DNA of 64,000 nt from Gallaecimonas kandeliae (GTDB lineage Bacteria > Pseudomonadota > Gammaproteobacteria > Enterobacterales > Gallaecimonadaceae): assembly GCF_030450055.1 (NCBI RefSeq), contig NZ_CP118480.1:3037501-3101500 (forward strand). Reading direction: 5' to 3'. Position 1 is the stretch's first letter. Every line of letters starts with the position of its first letter. Under the pieces are notes generated by a model. It did no database searches, was not told the DNA's origin, and was given only the letters and a program-made list of their open reading frames with translations. A program made the translations under genes and the position numbers. This document shows, piece by piece, positions 55,059-64,000 of this stretch.

Positions 55059-56758
55059 GGGTGTTTCTCCAGCAAAGATTGGATATCCAGCGGCCTGGCC
55101 AAGGCGTCTTTTTGTTCTTCGTCCAGGGCCTGCCAGAGGCCAGGGGCCTCTGGCCAGCGTAGCCGGCGCGGACATTGGCCGAGGATGGCAGCCAGAGCGG
55201 CGAGGGGCTCAGGCCCGTCGAGGGCCGCCAGCCAGCCTGGCAGCCAGAGGCCGGGGTCCAGCTCGCGAAGAGGCGCAGGCAGGGCCCGCACCATCAGCCG
55301 GCCTGGGCCGCTCTGGTGCAGGTCCAGGCCCCAGGCGGCCAGTTGGGCTTGGTGCTGTTCGGCGCTGTCCAGCAAGGCCTGCTCCAGCGGCATGGTGACC
55401 GGCAGCAGCAGCGGCTGGGGGGCGGCACCGGCCGCCATCTTGGCCACCGCCTGCTGCGCCCAGAGCGGCAGCAGATCGACGGTGCAAAGCCGCCCCTTGT
55501 GGCCCAGCACCAGCCAGCGCCCCCCTTCCAGATGCAAAGGGGCACCCAGGGCTTCCGCCTGGGGTTCGGGGGCTTGCGGGCGCGGCGCCTGCCAGCGGGA
55601 AAAGGCGTTGATGGCTTCCTGGACCTCGCTGCGGCTGGGGCTGGTGGCGGCTGTGGCCCTGGGGCTCCAGTACCCCCCTGTCGAAACGCTCTGCCGCGGG
55701 GCCTGGGGCGGGGAATAGGGCTGGGCCGCCCAGGGATCCTTTTCGGCCTGGGCTTCTGGCAGGGCCTGCTGGACCTGGGCCAGGGCATCGCCCAGGGTGC
55801 GGGCGATAAAGTCGTGGACCAGGCGGGCGTCGTGAAAGCGCACCTCGTGCTTGGCGGGGTGGACGTTGACGTCCACCTGGCTGGCCGGCAGCTCCAGGTA
55901 GAGCACATAGGCGCCGTGCTGCCCTTCCCCCAGCACTGGGCCGAAGGCTTCCCTGACCGCATGGTTGATCAGCTTGTCGCGCATCATGCGGCCGTTGACG
56001 TAGCAGTACTGCAGGTCTGGGTGGTTGCGGGGCGCCTCGCTGAGCCAGCCCCAGAGCCGCAGCTGCTGGTGGCTGTTGTCGATGGCGATGAGGCCCCGGG
56101 CGAAGTCGTTGCCGCAGACGGCGGCAAGCCGGGCCTGATAATCGCCGTTTCTCGCCGGCGGGTACTGGCGCACCACCTTGCCGTTGTGGCGCAGCACCAA
56201 TGCCAGCTCCATGCGCGACAGGGCGATACGCCGCATCAGTTCGTCGATATGGGCAAACTCGGTCTTCTCGGCCTTGAGGAACTTGCGCCTGGCCGGGGTA
56301 TTGAAGAAGAGGTCGTGCACCTCGACGGTGCTGCCGACCGGATGGGCGGCGGGGCTCAGCTGGACCGCCATGTCGCGGCCTTCGGCCTGGGCCGCCCAGG
56401 CCTCAGGTGCATCCACCGCCCTGGAAGTGAGGGTCAGGCGGGAAACAGAGGAAACCGACGCCAGGGCCTCGCCGCGAAAGCCAAGGGAAACGATGGCTTC
56501 GAGATCGTCCAAGCTGGTTATCTTGGAGGTGGCGTGGCGGGAGAGCGCCAGGGTCAGCTCGTCCTTGGGGATACCGCTGCCGTTGTCGCGCACCCGGATC
56601 AGGCGATGACCACCCTTGTCGATGTCCACCTCGATGCGGCTGGCACCGGCATCGATGCTGTTTTCCACCAGCTCCTTGACCACGGACGCGGGCCTTTCCA
56701 CCACTTCACCGGCGGCGATCTGGTTAGCCAGCCGGGCTGGCAATATCTGTATGGGCAT
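55055..56758 (-). CDS. mutL: DNA mismatch repair protein MutL
   Basis: 567 residues. GHKL ATPase motifs: [12 protein letters not shown] (catalytic Glu and Asn), [39 protein letters not shown] proline/alanine/glutamine-rich linker (about residues 330-390) leads to the C-terminal dimer domain. The endonuclease motif DQHA-x2-E-x4-E of MutL proteins from MutH-less bacteria is absent, consistent with the mutH gene at 39.4 kb. Five bases separate it from amiB. Confidence 0.97.
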   Translation of the reverse strand: MPIQILPARLANQIAAGEVVERPASVVKELVENSIDAGASRIEVDIDKGGHRLIRVRDNGSGIPKDELTLALSRHATSKITSLDDLEAIVSLGFRGEALASVSSVSRLTLTSRAVDAPEAWAAQAEGRDMAVQLSPAAHPVGSTVEVHDLFFNTPARRKFLKAEKTEFAHIDELMRRIALSRMELALVLRHNGKVVRQYPPARNGDYQARLAAVCGNDFARGLIAIDNSHQQLRLWGWLSEAPRNHPDLQYCYVNGRMMRDKLINHAVREAFGPVLGEGQHGAYVLYLELPASQVDVNVHPAKHEVRFHDARLVHDFIARTLGDALAQVQQALPEAQAEKDPWAAQPYSPPQAPRQSVSTGGYWSPRATAATSPSRSEVQEAINAFSRWQAPRPQAPEPQAEALGAPLHLEGGRWLVLGHKGRLCTVDLLPLWAQQAVAKMAAGAAPQPLLLPVTMPLEQALLDSAEQHQAQLAAWGLDLHQSGPGRLMVRALPAPLRELDPGLWLPGWLAALDGPEPLAALAAILGQCPRRLRWPEAPGLWQALDEEQKDALARPLDIQSLLEKHP

Positions 56759-56763
56759 GGGAC

Positions 56764-58089
56764 TCAGGGAATGGTGAGGGTCTGGCCGACCACCAGGGCG
56801 TCGGACTTGAGGCTGTTGACGGCCTTGATGGCGGCCACAGAGGTATTGTAACGGGCTGCCAGCAGCGACAGCGACTCGCCACCGCGCACCACGTGGGTCT
56901 TGGCGCCCTGCTGGGCAAAGAGGCTGCCCTGGGGCGGCCAGGCCAGGAAGTATTCCTTGAGGGCCGTGGCCAGGGCGCCGGCGATACGGCCCTGGTGATA
57001 GCTGCTGGCCAGGTCCTTCTCCTCGGCGGGGTTGGACAGGAAGCCCGTTTCCACCAGCACAGAGGGGATATCGGGGGCCGTCAGCACCCCCAGGCTCTTG
57101 GGCTGGGGCCGGCTCTTGTGCAGCTTGGTGACCTTGCCCAGCTCGCGCAGCATGGTGGAGCCGATGTCCTGGCCTACCGAGCGGCTGTGATCCATGGACA
57201 TGTCCAGCAGCGCCTGGGCCAGGTATTGCTCCTGTTTGGTGTCTTCCAACACTTCGGCGGCGCCCCCCAGTAACTGGGAATGGCGATCCTTCTCATCGAC
57301 CCATTTGCCGATCACCCGGCTGGCACGGCTGTTGTTCAGCACCCACACGGAAGCGCCCCTGGGCTGGGCCGAGCCTATGGAGTCGGCATGGATCGAGATC
57401 AGCATGTCCGCCTTCTTGTCGCGGGCTATGCCGGACCTGTCCATGACCTCGATGAACTTGTCGCTGGAACGGGTCAGGACCCCTGTCATGCCGGGAACCT
57501 TGTCGATGTCGGCCTTGAGCTTCTTGGCGATGGCCAGGGTCACATTCTTCTCATAGGTGCCGTGGCGGCCTATGGAGCCAGGGTCGTGGCCGCCGTGGCC
57601 GGCGTCGATGGCGACCACTATGTCACGGCCCTTGGGCAGGGTCGGCGGCGCCTTGGCCAGGGCCTGTTCGGCGGGGGCGGCCGGCGATGGGGCTTTGCTC
57701 TGCTCCTTGAAGGGGAAATCGATGACCAGGCGATGGCCGTTGCCGTCGCTCGGCGGCAAGGCGAAGAGGCTGGGCTTGATCCCCTGGGTCAGCTCCAGCA
57801 CCAGCCGCAGGCTGCCCTTTTCCTTGGGAGTGGAGGTACGCACCTTCTTGATGAGGCTGGACTCTGTCACCAGGAGCGGCAACTTGGCCTTGCTGCTGGT
57901 GCTACGCAGATCCACCACCAGCCGCTCGGGGGACTTGAGGCGGAAGTAGGAAAAATCGGGGGCGCTATCCAGGTCCAGCACCACCCTGGTGTTGTCGCTG
58001 CCTGGCCATACCCGCACCTGATCCAGGCCGTTGGCCAACACAGGCCCACAGCAGCACCAAAGCAACAGGAAGACAAAGCGGCGTATCAC
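56764..58089 (-). CDS. amiB: N-acetylmuramoyl-L-alanine amidase AmiB
   Basis: 441 residues with a signal peptide ([19 protein letters not shown]). An AMIN domain (residues about 20-130) is followed by the Amidase_3 domain with zinc ligands in [14 protein letters not shown], the glutamate in [20 protein letters not shown] and the catalytic glutamate in [10 protein letters not shown]. One LysM domain closes the protein ([28 protein letters not shown]). It splits septal peptidoglycan during division and would need EnvC-like activation. Confidence 0.95.
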   Translation of the reverse strand: MIRRFVFLLLWCCCGPVLANGLDQVRVWPGSDNTRVVLDLDSAPDFSYFRLKSPERLVVDLRSTSSKAKLPLLVTESSLIKKVRTSTPKEKGSLRLVLELTQGIKPSLFALPPSDGNGHRLVIDFPFKEQSKAPSPAAPAEQALAKAPPTLPKGRDIVVAIDAGHGGHDPGSIGRHGTYEKNVTLAIAKKLKADIDKVPGMTGVLTRSSDKFIEVMDRSGIARDKKADMLISIHADSIGSAQPRGASVWVLNNSRASRVIGKWVDEKDRHSQLLGGAAEVLEDTKQEQYLAQALLDMSMDHSRSVGQDIGSTMLRELGKVTKLHKSRPQPKSLGVLTAPDIPSVLVETGFLSNPAEEKDLASSYHQGRIAGALATALKEYFLAWPPQGSLFAQQGAKTHVVRGGESLSLLAARYNTSVAAIKAVNSLKSDALVVGQTLTIP

Positions 58090-58541
58090 CAGGACAACCT
58101 CTCCAATATCTGGGCGCCCTGGTCGCTCAGTGGCTCCAGGACGGCCTTGCGGCCGGCGCCATCGTAAGCCAGCGCCACCACCAGATCCGGCGGCGGCAAC
58201 ACCCCTTCACCTTTTTGGGGCCATTCGATAAGGCAAAGGCAATCTTTGCCAAAGTAATCACGCACGCCCATGAATTCAAGTTCTTCAGGGTCCGAAAGGC
58301 GATAGAGATCAAAATGATAAACCTTGATCCCAGGCAGGTCGTAGGGCTCCACCAAGGTATAGGTAGGACTCTTGACGGCGCCTGAATGGCCAAGCCCCTG
58401 CACCAGGCCGCGGCTCAGGGTGGTCTTGCCCGCCCCCAAGTCCCCCAGCAGGTGCAGCACTGTGCCAGGTTCCAGGGCCTTGGCCAGGGCCTGGCCCAGG
58501 GCGACTGTCGCCGCTTCGTCTTTTAGTTCGAACTCACGCAT
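58086..58541 (-). CDS. tsaE: tRNA threonylcarbamoyladenosine biosynthesis ATPase TsaE
   Basis: 151 residues from ATG 58541. P-loop LLGDLGAGKTTLSRGL, the switch region SPTYTLVEPY, YHFDLYRLSDPEELEF and the Trp-containing LIEWPQKG motif are those of TsaE, which works with TsaBD to make t6A37. A start 38 codons upstream inside nnr is rejected. It overlaps nnr by 8 bp and amiB by 4 bp. Confidence 0.95.
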   Translation of the reverse strand: MREFELKDEAATVALGQALAKALEPGTVLHLLGDLGAGKTTLSRGLVQGLGHSGAVKSPTYTLVEPYDLPGIKVYHFDLYRLSDPEELEFMGVRDYFGKDCLCLIEWPQKGEGVLPPPDLVVALAYDGAGRKAVLEPLSDQGAQILERLSW

Positions 58542-59994
58542 TGATAAGGGTCCGGATCCAAGGAAGAAGATCGCTGGCCAGGGTACCAATGACCCCAGCC
58601 TCACCGGCCTTGAGGCCGGCCTCGCCCTGCAGGGCCACGCCCAGCAGGGCCGCATCCAGGGGACTTAGCCCCTGGGCCAGCAGGGCGCCGATGATACCAG
58701 AAAGCAGGTCGCCCATGCCTCCCGAAGCCATGGCCGGGCTGCCTACCGCCAGCAGCCAGCAGCGCTCGCCGTCGCTGACCAGGCTCCCCGCCCCCTTGAG
58801 CACCGCCACGGCGCCTGTGGCCTTGGCCAGGGCCAGTGCCGCCGCCACCCGATCTGCTTCCACCTCGGCCACAGAGCACCCCAGCAGCCGCGCCGCCTCA
58901 CCTGGGTGGGGGCTGATGACGGCGCCGGCCACGGGCCGCGGCGCCTTGGCCAGCAGGTTGAGGGCATCGGCGTCCACCACCTTGGGGCACTCCAGGGCCA
59001 GGGCTCCGGCCAGCAGCGCCTTGGCCCAGCCATCTTGGCCAAGGCCAGGCCCCAGCACCAGGGCGTCAAACCTGGGCTGCTCTTCAGGCCAGGCTTCGAC
59101 GCCCCTCACCATCAGCTCGGGGCGGCCCGCCCCCAGGGACGCCGCCGATATGGAATGGGCCAGCACGCTCACCAAACCGGCTCCACTACGCAGGGCCGCT
59201 TCACCAGCCAGGCGGATGGCGCCGCCCAGCCCCTGGTTACCGCCAACCAGCAGTAGCCGGCCGGCCTGGCCTTTATGGGCAGTGGCGCTGCGCCTCGGCA
59301 GCAGCTGGCGACAAGCCAAGAAGTCCAGCCCCACCAGGGGGCCATCACTCTTGGCGTCCAGCCCCAGGTCCGCCAGCCAGGCCTCTTGCCAGGCCGCCCT
59401 GCCCTGCCCGGTCAGGAGCCCGGCCTTGGGTAGGATGAAGGTCACCAGGGCAGCGGCGCTAAAGGGCTTGCCCCACCAGCGGCCGCTGTCGCTGCCAAGG
59501 CCGGAGGGGATATCCAAGGCGAGGATGGGAAGCTTAGTGTCGGCCAGGAAATCCTGTAGCGGCACTACTGCTCCCCGCACTGGGCTGGCCAGGCCCATGC
59601 CCAACAGGCCATCCACCACCAGGTCAGCTTCCAGCGCCTCGGGCAGGTGATATTGAACGGCCCCGCCCGCTTGTGCCCAGGCCTTGGCGGCCTGGATGGC
59701 CTCGGCGGCCTTGGGCTCACCGCTTGCCACCAGGGTCACGGCCAGGCCCTCGGCCTTGGCCAGACGGGCCAGCACATAGGCGTCACCGCCGTTGTTGCCG
59801 CTGCCGGCCAGCACCAGAACATGCCTGGCCTGGGGCCATTGTTGGCGCTGCAACGCAAAAGCGGCCTGCCCTGCCCTTTCCATCAACTCATAGAGGCTAA
59901 GGCCGGCGGCCTCGGCCAACTCGGCCTCCAGCACCTTGAGGCGCTCGGCGCTGGGCAGGGGTTTGGGCAGGGTATCGAGCAGGGGAAGCAGCAT
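58534..59994 (-). CDS. nnr: Bifunctional NAD(P)H-hydrate epimerase / ADP-dependent dehydratase Nnr
   Basis: 486 residues, repairs hydrated NAD(P)H. The N-terminal epimerase domain has VLVLAGSGNNGGDAYVLARL and LDIPSGLGSDSG; the C-terminal ribokinase-like dehydratase has GRLLLVGGNQGLGGAIRLA, VISPHPGEAARLLG and SGGMGDLLSGIIGALLAQGLSP. Divergent from queG across a 96-bp gap, as in E. coli. Confidence 0.95.
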   Translation of the reverse strand: MLLPLLDTLPKPLPSAERLKVLEAELAEAAGLSLYELMERAGQAAFALQRQQWPQARHVLVLAGSGNNGGDAYVLARLAKAEGLAVTLVASGEPKAAEAIQAAKAWAQAGGAVQYHLPEALEADLVVDGLLGMGLASPVRGAVVPLQDFLADTKLPILALDIPSGLGSDSGRWWGKPFSAAALVTFILPKAGLLTGQGRAAWQEAWLADLGLDAKSDGPLVGLDFLACRQLLPRRSATAHKGQAGRLLLVGGNQGLGGAIRLAGEAALRSGAGLVSVLAHSISAASLGAGRPELMVRGVEAWPEEQPRFDALVLGPGLGQDGWAKALLAGALALECPKVVDADALNLLAKAPRPVAGAVISPHPGEAARLLGCSVAEVEADRVAAALALAKATGAVAVLKGAGSLVSDGERCWLLAVGSPAMASGGMGDLLSGIIGALLAQGLSPLDAALLGVALQGEAGLKAGEAGVIGTLASDLLPWIRTLINA

Positions 59995-60090
59995 GGATGG
60001 CCCTCATGGTTCTTGGTTACTAGCTTACCCCCGGCGCTGGGGGCCGGCCAGATATGGTAACCTTGGCGCCAACCAGCCAGGGGCAACGCC

Positions 60091-61227
60091 GTGATCGACT
60101 ACCAACAACTCGCCGCCGACATCAAAGCCTGGGGCCAGGAGCTGGGCTTCCAGCAGCTGGGGATCACCGACACCGATCTCAAAAGCCACGAAGCGGCACT
60201 GCAGGCCTGGCTGGACGCCGGCCATCACGGCGAGATGGACTACATGGCCCGCTACGGCATGCTGAGGGCCAGGCCCGAGGAGCTGTTGCCCGGCACCCTG
60301 CGGGTCATCAGCGCCCGCATGGACTACCTGCCCCCCAAGGCCCGTTTCGGCGAGATCCTCGGCGACGGCGACAAGGCCTATGTGTCCCGCTATGCCCTGG
60401 GCCGCGACTACCACAAGCTGCTGCGCGCCCGCCTCAAGCAGCTGGGGGAGCGGATCCAGGCCGCCTGCGGCGACTACCAGTTCCGCCCCTTCGTGGATTC
60501 GGCCCCTGTGCTGGAAAGGCCCCTGGCCGCCAAGGCCGGTCTCGGCTGGGTCGGCAAGCACAGCCTGCTGATCAACCCCCAGGGCGGCTCCTTCTTCTTC
60601 CTCGGCGAGCTGCTGGTGGACCTGCCGCTGCCGGTGGACAAGCCTGCCGATAGCGACCGCTGCGGCAAGTGCGTGGCCTGCATGACCATCTGCCCGACCC
60701 AGGCCATAGTCGAGCCCTATGTGGTGGACGCCAGGCGCTGTATCTCCTACCTCACCATAGAGCTCAAGGACGCCATACCGGAGCAGTTCAGGCCCCTGAT
60801 CGGCAACCGCATCTACGGCTGCGATGACTGCCAGCTGATCTGCCCCTGGAACCGCTTTGCCCATTTGAGCAGCGAGCCCGACTTCGCCCCCCGCAGCGCC
60901 TTGCACGGGCCCCAGCTGCTGGAACTCTGGGCCTGGGACGAGGCCCGTTTCCTGAAGGTGACAGAGGGCTCGGCCATCCGCCGCATCGGTTTCGAACGCT
61001 GGCAGCGCAATATCGCCGTGGCCCTCGGCAACGCCCCTTTCAGCGAGGCCGTAGTGGCGGCTTTGACGGCCCGCTTGCCCCAGGCCAGCGACTTGGTGGC
61101 CGAGCACATCCACTGGGCCCTGGCGCAGCAGCAGGGGCGCCGCGACCAGCAGCAGGCCCAGAAAAGCGGACAACAAAAAGCCCGCCTGGTGCGGGCTGTT
61201 CAAAAGGGCTTGCCGGACTCGGCCTAA
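60091..61227 (+). CDS. queG: Epoxyqueuosine reductase QueG
   Basis: Last step of queuosine synthesis in tRNA, using cobalamin and two [4Fe-4S] clusters. 378 residues, GTG start at 60091 with AGGGGC upstream. The ferredoxin-like domain has CGKCVACMTICPTQA and GCDDCQLICPWN. The N-terminal part has the cobalamin-binding region MDYMARYG and FVDSAPVLERPLAAKAGLGWVGKHSLLI. The C-terminal third is HEAT-like, with the end extended by a Gln/Lys-rich tail (QQGRRDQQQAQKSGQQKA). Confidence 0.96.
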   Translation: MIDYQQLAADIKAWGQELGFQQLGITDTDLKSHEAALQAWLDAGHHGEMDYMARYGMLRARPEELLPGTLRVISARMDYLPPKARFGEILGDGDKAYVSRYALGRDYHKLLRARLKQLGERIQAACGDYQFRPFVDSAPVLERPLAAKAGLGWVGKHSLLINPQGGSFFFLGELLVDLPLPVDKPADSDRCGKCVACMTICPTQAIVEPYVVDARRCISYLTIELKDAIPEQFRPLIGNRIYGCDDCQLICPWNRFAHLSSEPDFAPRSALHGPQLLELWAWDEARFLKVTEGSAIRRIGFERWQRNIAVALGNAPFSEAVVAALTARLPQASDLVAEHIHWALAQQQGRRDQQQAQKSGQQKARLVRAVQKGLPDSA

Positions 61228-61246
61228 GCAGGACTCGGGGTTTCCC

Positions 61247-61720
61247 TCAGCGGGGTACCGCCAGCTCCTTGCTCCAGACGATGATGCCCGAATCCAGGGC
61301 CATCACCCTCAGCCTCAGGCTGTCGCCGCTTTCCTTGATCTGGCCGTAAAGCAGGTAGTGGTGGCCGCCCTGGCGCCCCGCCTGGCGGGCGCTCAGCAGA
61401 TCGAAAGCGTCGACGCTGCCGGACAGATCCGCCACTTCACGCCCGGCCTGGCTCAGGCCCTGCACCAGTTGTTCGGTCAACGCCTGGGTATCGAGGCGGC
61501 GGCTGCCGTAGTTGGCCACCCTCACCACGGCCACGTCGCCGTCCGGCAAGGTGGCGGCCAGGGCCGCCATGGCCTGGGCCAGTTCGTCGCTTTGTGGGGC
61601 CTCGGGCTGTTGGGCCTGGGGCTCTTGTGTGCCCTGCTGTGGCTGGCTGCCGGGGTAGTTCCCCATCTGGGCGCAGCCGGCGAGCAGCAGTGCCCCCAGG
61701 GCCATTGTGATTTTTTGCAT
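61247..61720 (-). CDS. Putative outer-membrane lipoprotein, LpoB/FlgO-like
   Basis: 157 residues from ATG 61720, which has GGAGG upstream; the upstream extension has no signal peptide. Lipobox LLAGC gives a lipid-anchored cysteine at position 16. A Gln/Pro-rich linker (about residues 22-45) is followed by a compact domain with VAVVRVANYGSRRLDTQALTEQL and YLLYGQIKESGDSLRLRVMALDSGIIVWS. The latter resembles the C-terminal domain of the penicillin-binding protein activator LpoB and of FlgO. I cannot decide between the two, and the Asp rather than Gly before SG is unusual. Confidence 0.55.
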   Translation of the reverse strand: MQKITMALGALLLAGCAQMGNYPGSQPQQGTQEPQAQQPEAPQSDELAQAMAALAATLPDGDVAVVRVANYGSRRLDTQALTEQLVQGLSQAGREVADLSGSVDAFDLLSARQAGRQGGHHYLLYGQIKESGDSLRLRVMALDSGIIVWSKELAVPR

Positions 61721-61770
61721 GCTTTCCTCCTCGGAAGAGCTTGCGAATGAGTGGGTTAACTCTGACTGAA

Positions 61771-62262
61771 TTAACGCTGCTTGGGAACCCAGGCCCAAAG
61801 ATAGCGTGCCTGCACCGGCTCTGCCCCTTCTTCGTCGGTGATGGTGACGGCCACTTCCACTTCACCTTTTTCCTGGCTGCGGATCTGGGCTATCTGCTCT
61901 TCGGTGAGGGTGGCGACGGCGCTGAGACTGCCCTTGGCCCGGCGCAGGTAGTTCACCTCCATGGCCTTGAGCAGCGGCAGCCTGTTGTCGGGCACGTTGA
62001 GGCCGAACACCAGGCCGGTGACCGATTCCCCCAGCAGCGCCGTGGCGGCGGCATGGACGCCTTTGATGTGGTTCTGCACCTTGCCCTTGTTGCGCAGCAC
62101 CATGCGGGCTTCACCGAAATCGGCCTGGGTGATGCGGATGCCGGCGGTGCCGGCAAACTTGACGGCACCGTTGAAGAGACGGGACAGGGCGGCGCCCTGC
62201 CAGCTCTTGGGTAGCCGCTGGCAGAGCCGCACCAGGCGGCCGAGGCGGTTGATGGCTTTCAT
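61771..62262 (-). CDS. DUF4442 hot-dog fold protein, thioesterase-like
   Basis: 163 residues from ATG 62262, which has GGAG six bases upstream. The middle has MVLRNKGKVQNHIKGVHAAATALLGESVTGL, the usual motif in DUF4442 and YiiD-like hot-dog proteins (N-H-x-x-G/S-V-H-A), and later VAVTITDEEGAEPVQARYLWAW. The family resembles acyl-CoA thioesterases, but no substrate is known. Upstream of the lipoprotein gene on the same strand, with 50 bp between. Confidence 0.75.
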   Translation of the reverse strand: MKAINRLGRLVRLCQRLPKSWQGAALSRLFNGAVKFAGTAGIRITQADFGEARMVLRNKGKVQNHIKGVHAAATALLGESVTGLVFGLNVPDNRLPLLKAMEVNYLRRAKGSLSAVATLTEEQIAQIRSQEKGEVEVAVTITDEEGAEPVQARYLWAWVPKQR

Positions 62263-62315
62263 CTTGGACTCCACTGGTCAAACCAGAAGAGTCTGCCACA
62301 AGGCCACGGCCGCCG

Positions 62316-62768
62316 CTAGAGATCCTCCATGCGCATGGTCTGGTGCACCAGCTGGTGCTGCCGCGCCCGCGCCTCCTTGAGGGTGCCTTCCAGCAGCTCA
62401 CGACTGCTGGGGCCGGGGCAAAGCGGTACCAGGGCCTCCAGTTCCGCCAGCAGTTCGTTGTCCAGCTTCAGGGCCAGTTCCAGCACATCCTGCTGGCTGA
62501 CATCGGTCTCCAGGCTGACCCTGTTGAGGCCGTGGATGAAGTCGGTGTCCACGGCCTTGTCGAACCAGGTGCCAAGCTCGGGATGGCTGGCCTTGAGGTA
62601 CTGGGTGAAGTGCTCGGCCTGCTGCTGCTCATGCTCCGCCAGGTAATGGAGCATCATGCGGGTACGCTCGCTGTCGCAGTTGGCCACCAACCGCTTGTAG
62701 AGCTTGGCCAGGGCTTGGTGGGCCTCGGTCAGGTGCTCGAAGACGTCACCCAAGGTCTTGAAACGCAT
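62316..62768 (-). CDS. Hypothetical helical protein, possibly ferritin-like
   Basis: 150 residues, almost entirely amphipathic helix, no signal peptide or membrane segment. Glu/His pairs are arranged as EHLTEAHQ, HYLAEHEQQQAEHFTQYL and EARARQHQLVHQ, spaced as in small two- or four-helix ferritin-like or hemerythrin-like proteins, which suggests but does not prove a di-iron site. I do not recognise the family. ATG preceded by AGGAGAT. Its 3' end lies 53 bp before the DUF4442 start, so the two genes may be co-transcribed. Confidence 0.6.
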   Translation of the reverse strand: MRFKTLGDVFEHLTEAHQALAKLYKRLVANCDSERTRMMLHYLAEHEQQQAEHFTQYLKASHPELGTWFDKAVDTDFIHGLNRVSLETDVSQQDVLELALKLDNELLAELEALVPLCPGPSSRELLEGTLKEARARQHQLVHQTMRMEDL

Positions 62769-62957
62769 AACGGTATCTCCTTTTTCGTCTTTTTCAGGCT
62801 AGCTCCTGCCAGCATGGCCCAGCCTTGCGGCAGGTCAAGTTTTACGCTCGGCCTGGCCGTCAGAAAAGCTTCATCGGGAAGAAACCTCAAAGAAACCAAA
62901 GCGCAACATTCGGACAGCAGAATGCGGGACAATTTTTAGCCCACGGAACTCTAAACA

Positions 62958-64000
62958 ATGAAAAAGCAGTACCAACAAGGACTCTTGCTGCCCAGCCTGC
63001 TCGCCGCCACCATCGCCGCCCTGCTTGCCGGCCCCGCCTTTGCGGACGAGTCCCAGGCCCAGCAGGACCAAAATGACACCGAAGTGATCTCGGTGATCGG
63101 TGCCCGCATCGCCTACGCCAACAACAGCACCGACGACAACATCAAATCCTTCAGCGCCCCGCTCGGCAGCGTCAACGACCTCATCGACAAACTGCCCGGC
63201 GTCAGCGTCGGCGAAGGCGGTGTCTTCGGCAGCGACGACTGGTCCACCACCATCACCATGCGCGGCTTCAGCCTCAACGGCACCGATCAGCAACTGGGCA
63301 TGACCGTCGACGGCCTGCCCAACGGCGGCTCTGCCTACGGCGGCGGCTCCAAGGCCAACCGCTACCTGCTGCTGGAAGACACCGCCAGGGTCGAAGTCAT
63401 GCAGGGTACTTCCGACATCGCCTCCCCCTCCCTGGACGCCCTGGGCGGTACCTTCAACTACGTCTCCCTCAACCCCGAGGAAGAGCGTGGCCTGACCGCC
63501 GACTACACCACCGGTGATTTCGACGCCCGCAAATACTACCTGCGCCTCGACACCGGCCGCTTCCTGGACAACAGCAGCCGCAGCTACTTCAGCATGGGCA
63601 GCAGCCACAACAAGCGCTGGATCGGCTCCGGCTCCAACGGTGACACCACCGACTTCCACGCCAGCTACAAGCAGGTGACCGAGCTGGACTGGGGCACCCT
63701 GACCGGTCGCATCAGCTACGACGACACCGACGAGACCAACTACAACGGCATCACCCTGGCCCAGTTCAAGCAAAATCCCCGTTGGGACCGCCTGACCTGG
63801 AACTGGACCGGCGATCCGGTTGAAGATCAAAACTTCGCCGAGGCCTGGCGCACCCTGCGTAAGAACACCTTCGCCTACCTGCGCCTGGAATCCAACCTCA
63901 GCGACAGCGTCAACCTCAGCGTCACCCCCTACTACCACCACATGAAGGGCCGTGGTGACTGGCTGCCGCCCTACCAGATCCTGGTGGACGCCAACCACAA
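62958..64000 (+). CDS. TonB-dependent receptor, N-terminal part
   Basis: The gene runs off the window; 347 codons are visible. Signal peptide MKKQYQQGLLLPSLLAATIAALLAGPAFA, then a plug domain with the TonB-box-like EVISVIGAR, LGSVNDLIDKLPGVSVGEGG, ITMRGFSLNGTDQQ, VDGLPNGGSAYGGGS, DTARVEVMQGTSDI and GGTFNYVSLNP, followed by the first beta-barrel strands. The ligand cannot be judged without the rest. No Fur box is visible in the 189-bp gap before it, so siderophore uptake is not suggested by regulation. The ribosome-binding site is weak (GGAA ten or so bases upstream). Confidence 0.9.
   Translation, partial: MKKQYQQGLLLPSLLAATIAALLAGPAFADESQAQQDQNDTEVISVIGARIAYANNSTDDNIKSFSAPLGSVNDLIDKLPGVSVGEGGVFGSDDWSTTITMRGFSLNGTDQQLGMTVDGLPNGGSAYGGGSKANRYLLLEDTARVEVMQGTSDIASPSLDALGGTFNYVSLNPEEERGLTADYTTGDFDARKYYLRLDTGRFLDNSSRSYFSMGSSHNKRWIGSGSNGDTTDFHASYKQVTELDWGTLTGRISYDDTDETNYNGITLAQFKQNPRWDRLTWNWTGDPVEDQNFAEAWRTLRKNTFAYLRLESNLSDSVNLSVTPYYHHMKGRGDWLPPYQILVDANH

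Overview
The window is a GC-rich, gene-dense chromosomal segment of a gammaproteobacterium. It looks like a free-living, probably aquatic relative of the Alteromonadales/Aeromonadales (Gallaecimonas-like is my guess; no rRNA is present to test it). Support for this comes from E. coli-like gene blocks (queG/nnr-tsaE-amiB-mutL-miaA-hfq-hflXKC-purA, rnr-rlmB-rpsF-priB-rpsR-rplI), sodium-linked genes (nhaA/nhaR, motX), methyl-directed mismatch repair (mutH plus a MutL without the endonuclease motif), and a Pseudomonas/Shewanella-type type IV pilus cluster next to ispH. I see no tRNA, rRNA, CRISPR array, insertion sequence or prophage.

Layout. 1-5.8 kb: end of a DUF4124 gene, clpB with a sigma-32-like promoter, pgeF-rluD, bamD, glnB. 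5.8-17.5 kb: type IV pilus region with ten prepilin-like genes, PilY1 and a TapY2-like protein. One set (pilV-pilW-pilX-pilY1-pilE-tapY2) is canonical. The second (fimT/gspH-pilW-pilX-giant pilV) ends in a 691-residue PilV-class prepilin with a cysteine-rich middle region. Two more pilin genes lie between them on the other strand. 17.6-25.3 kb: ribF-ileS-lspA-fkpB-ispH, murJ, rpsT. 25.4-30.1 kb: a HlyU-like regulator, an M28 peptidase, then a PlcP-like metallophosphoesterase and a bifunctional OlsF-like acyltransferase. Each of these last two sits behind its own array of four PhoB-type half-sites. 30.1-38.7 kb: dapE, nhaR-nhaA, thyA-lgt, a TSUP permease, ptsP-rppH. 38.7-39.4 kb: a 639-bp non-coding gap with many DnaA boxes at the position of E. 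coli DARS2. 39.4-41.4 kb: mutH, a Fur-box-controlled small membrane protein, a flavin oxidoreductase. 41.4-47.6 kb: ribosomal protein/priB operon, DUF481 protein, rlmB, rnr, motX. 47.7-61.2 kb: purA to queG. 61.2-64 kb: three small genes and the 5' part of a TonB-dependent receptor.

How the genes work together. The most interesting unit is the plcP-olsF pair. PlcP would strip head groups from membrane phospholipids, and OlsF would make phosphate-free ornithine lipids. The two promoters share the same geometry (four 7-bp direct repeats on an 11-bp period, then 11 bp, then the same -10 hexamer TAGGCT), so the pair reads as a phosphate-starvation lipid-remodelling module. A degenerate copy of the 3' end of olsF follows the gene. 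The second points of interest are the giant PilV-class prepilin operon, the probable DARS2 chromosomal regulator of DnaA, and the iron-responsive 66-residue membrane protein.
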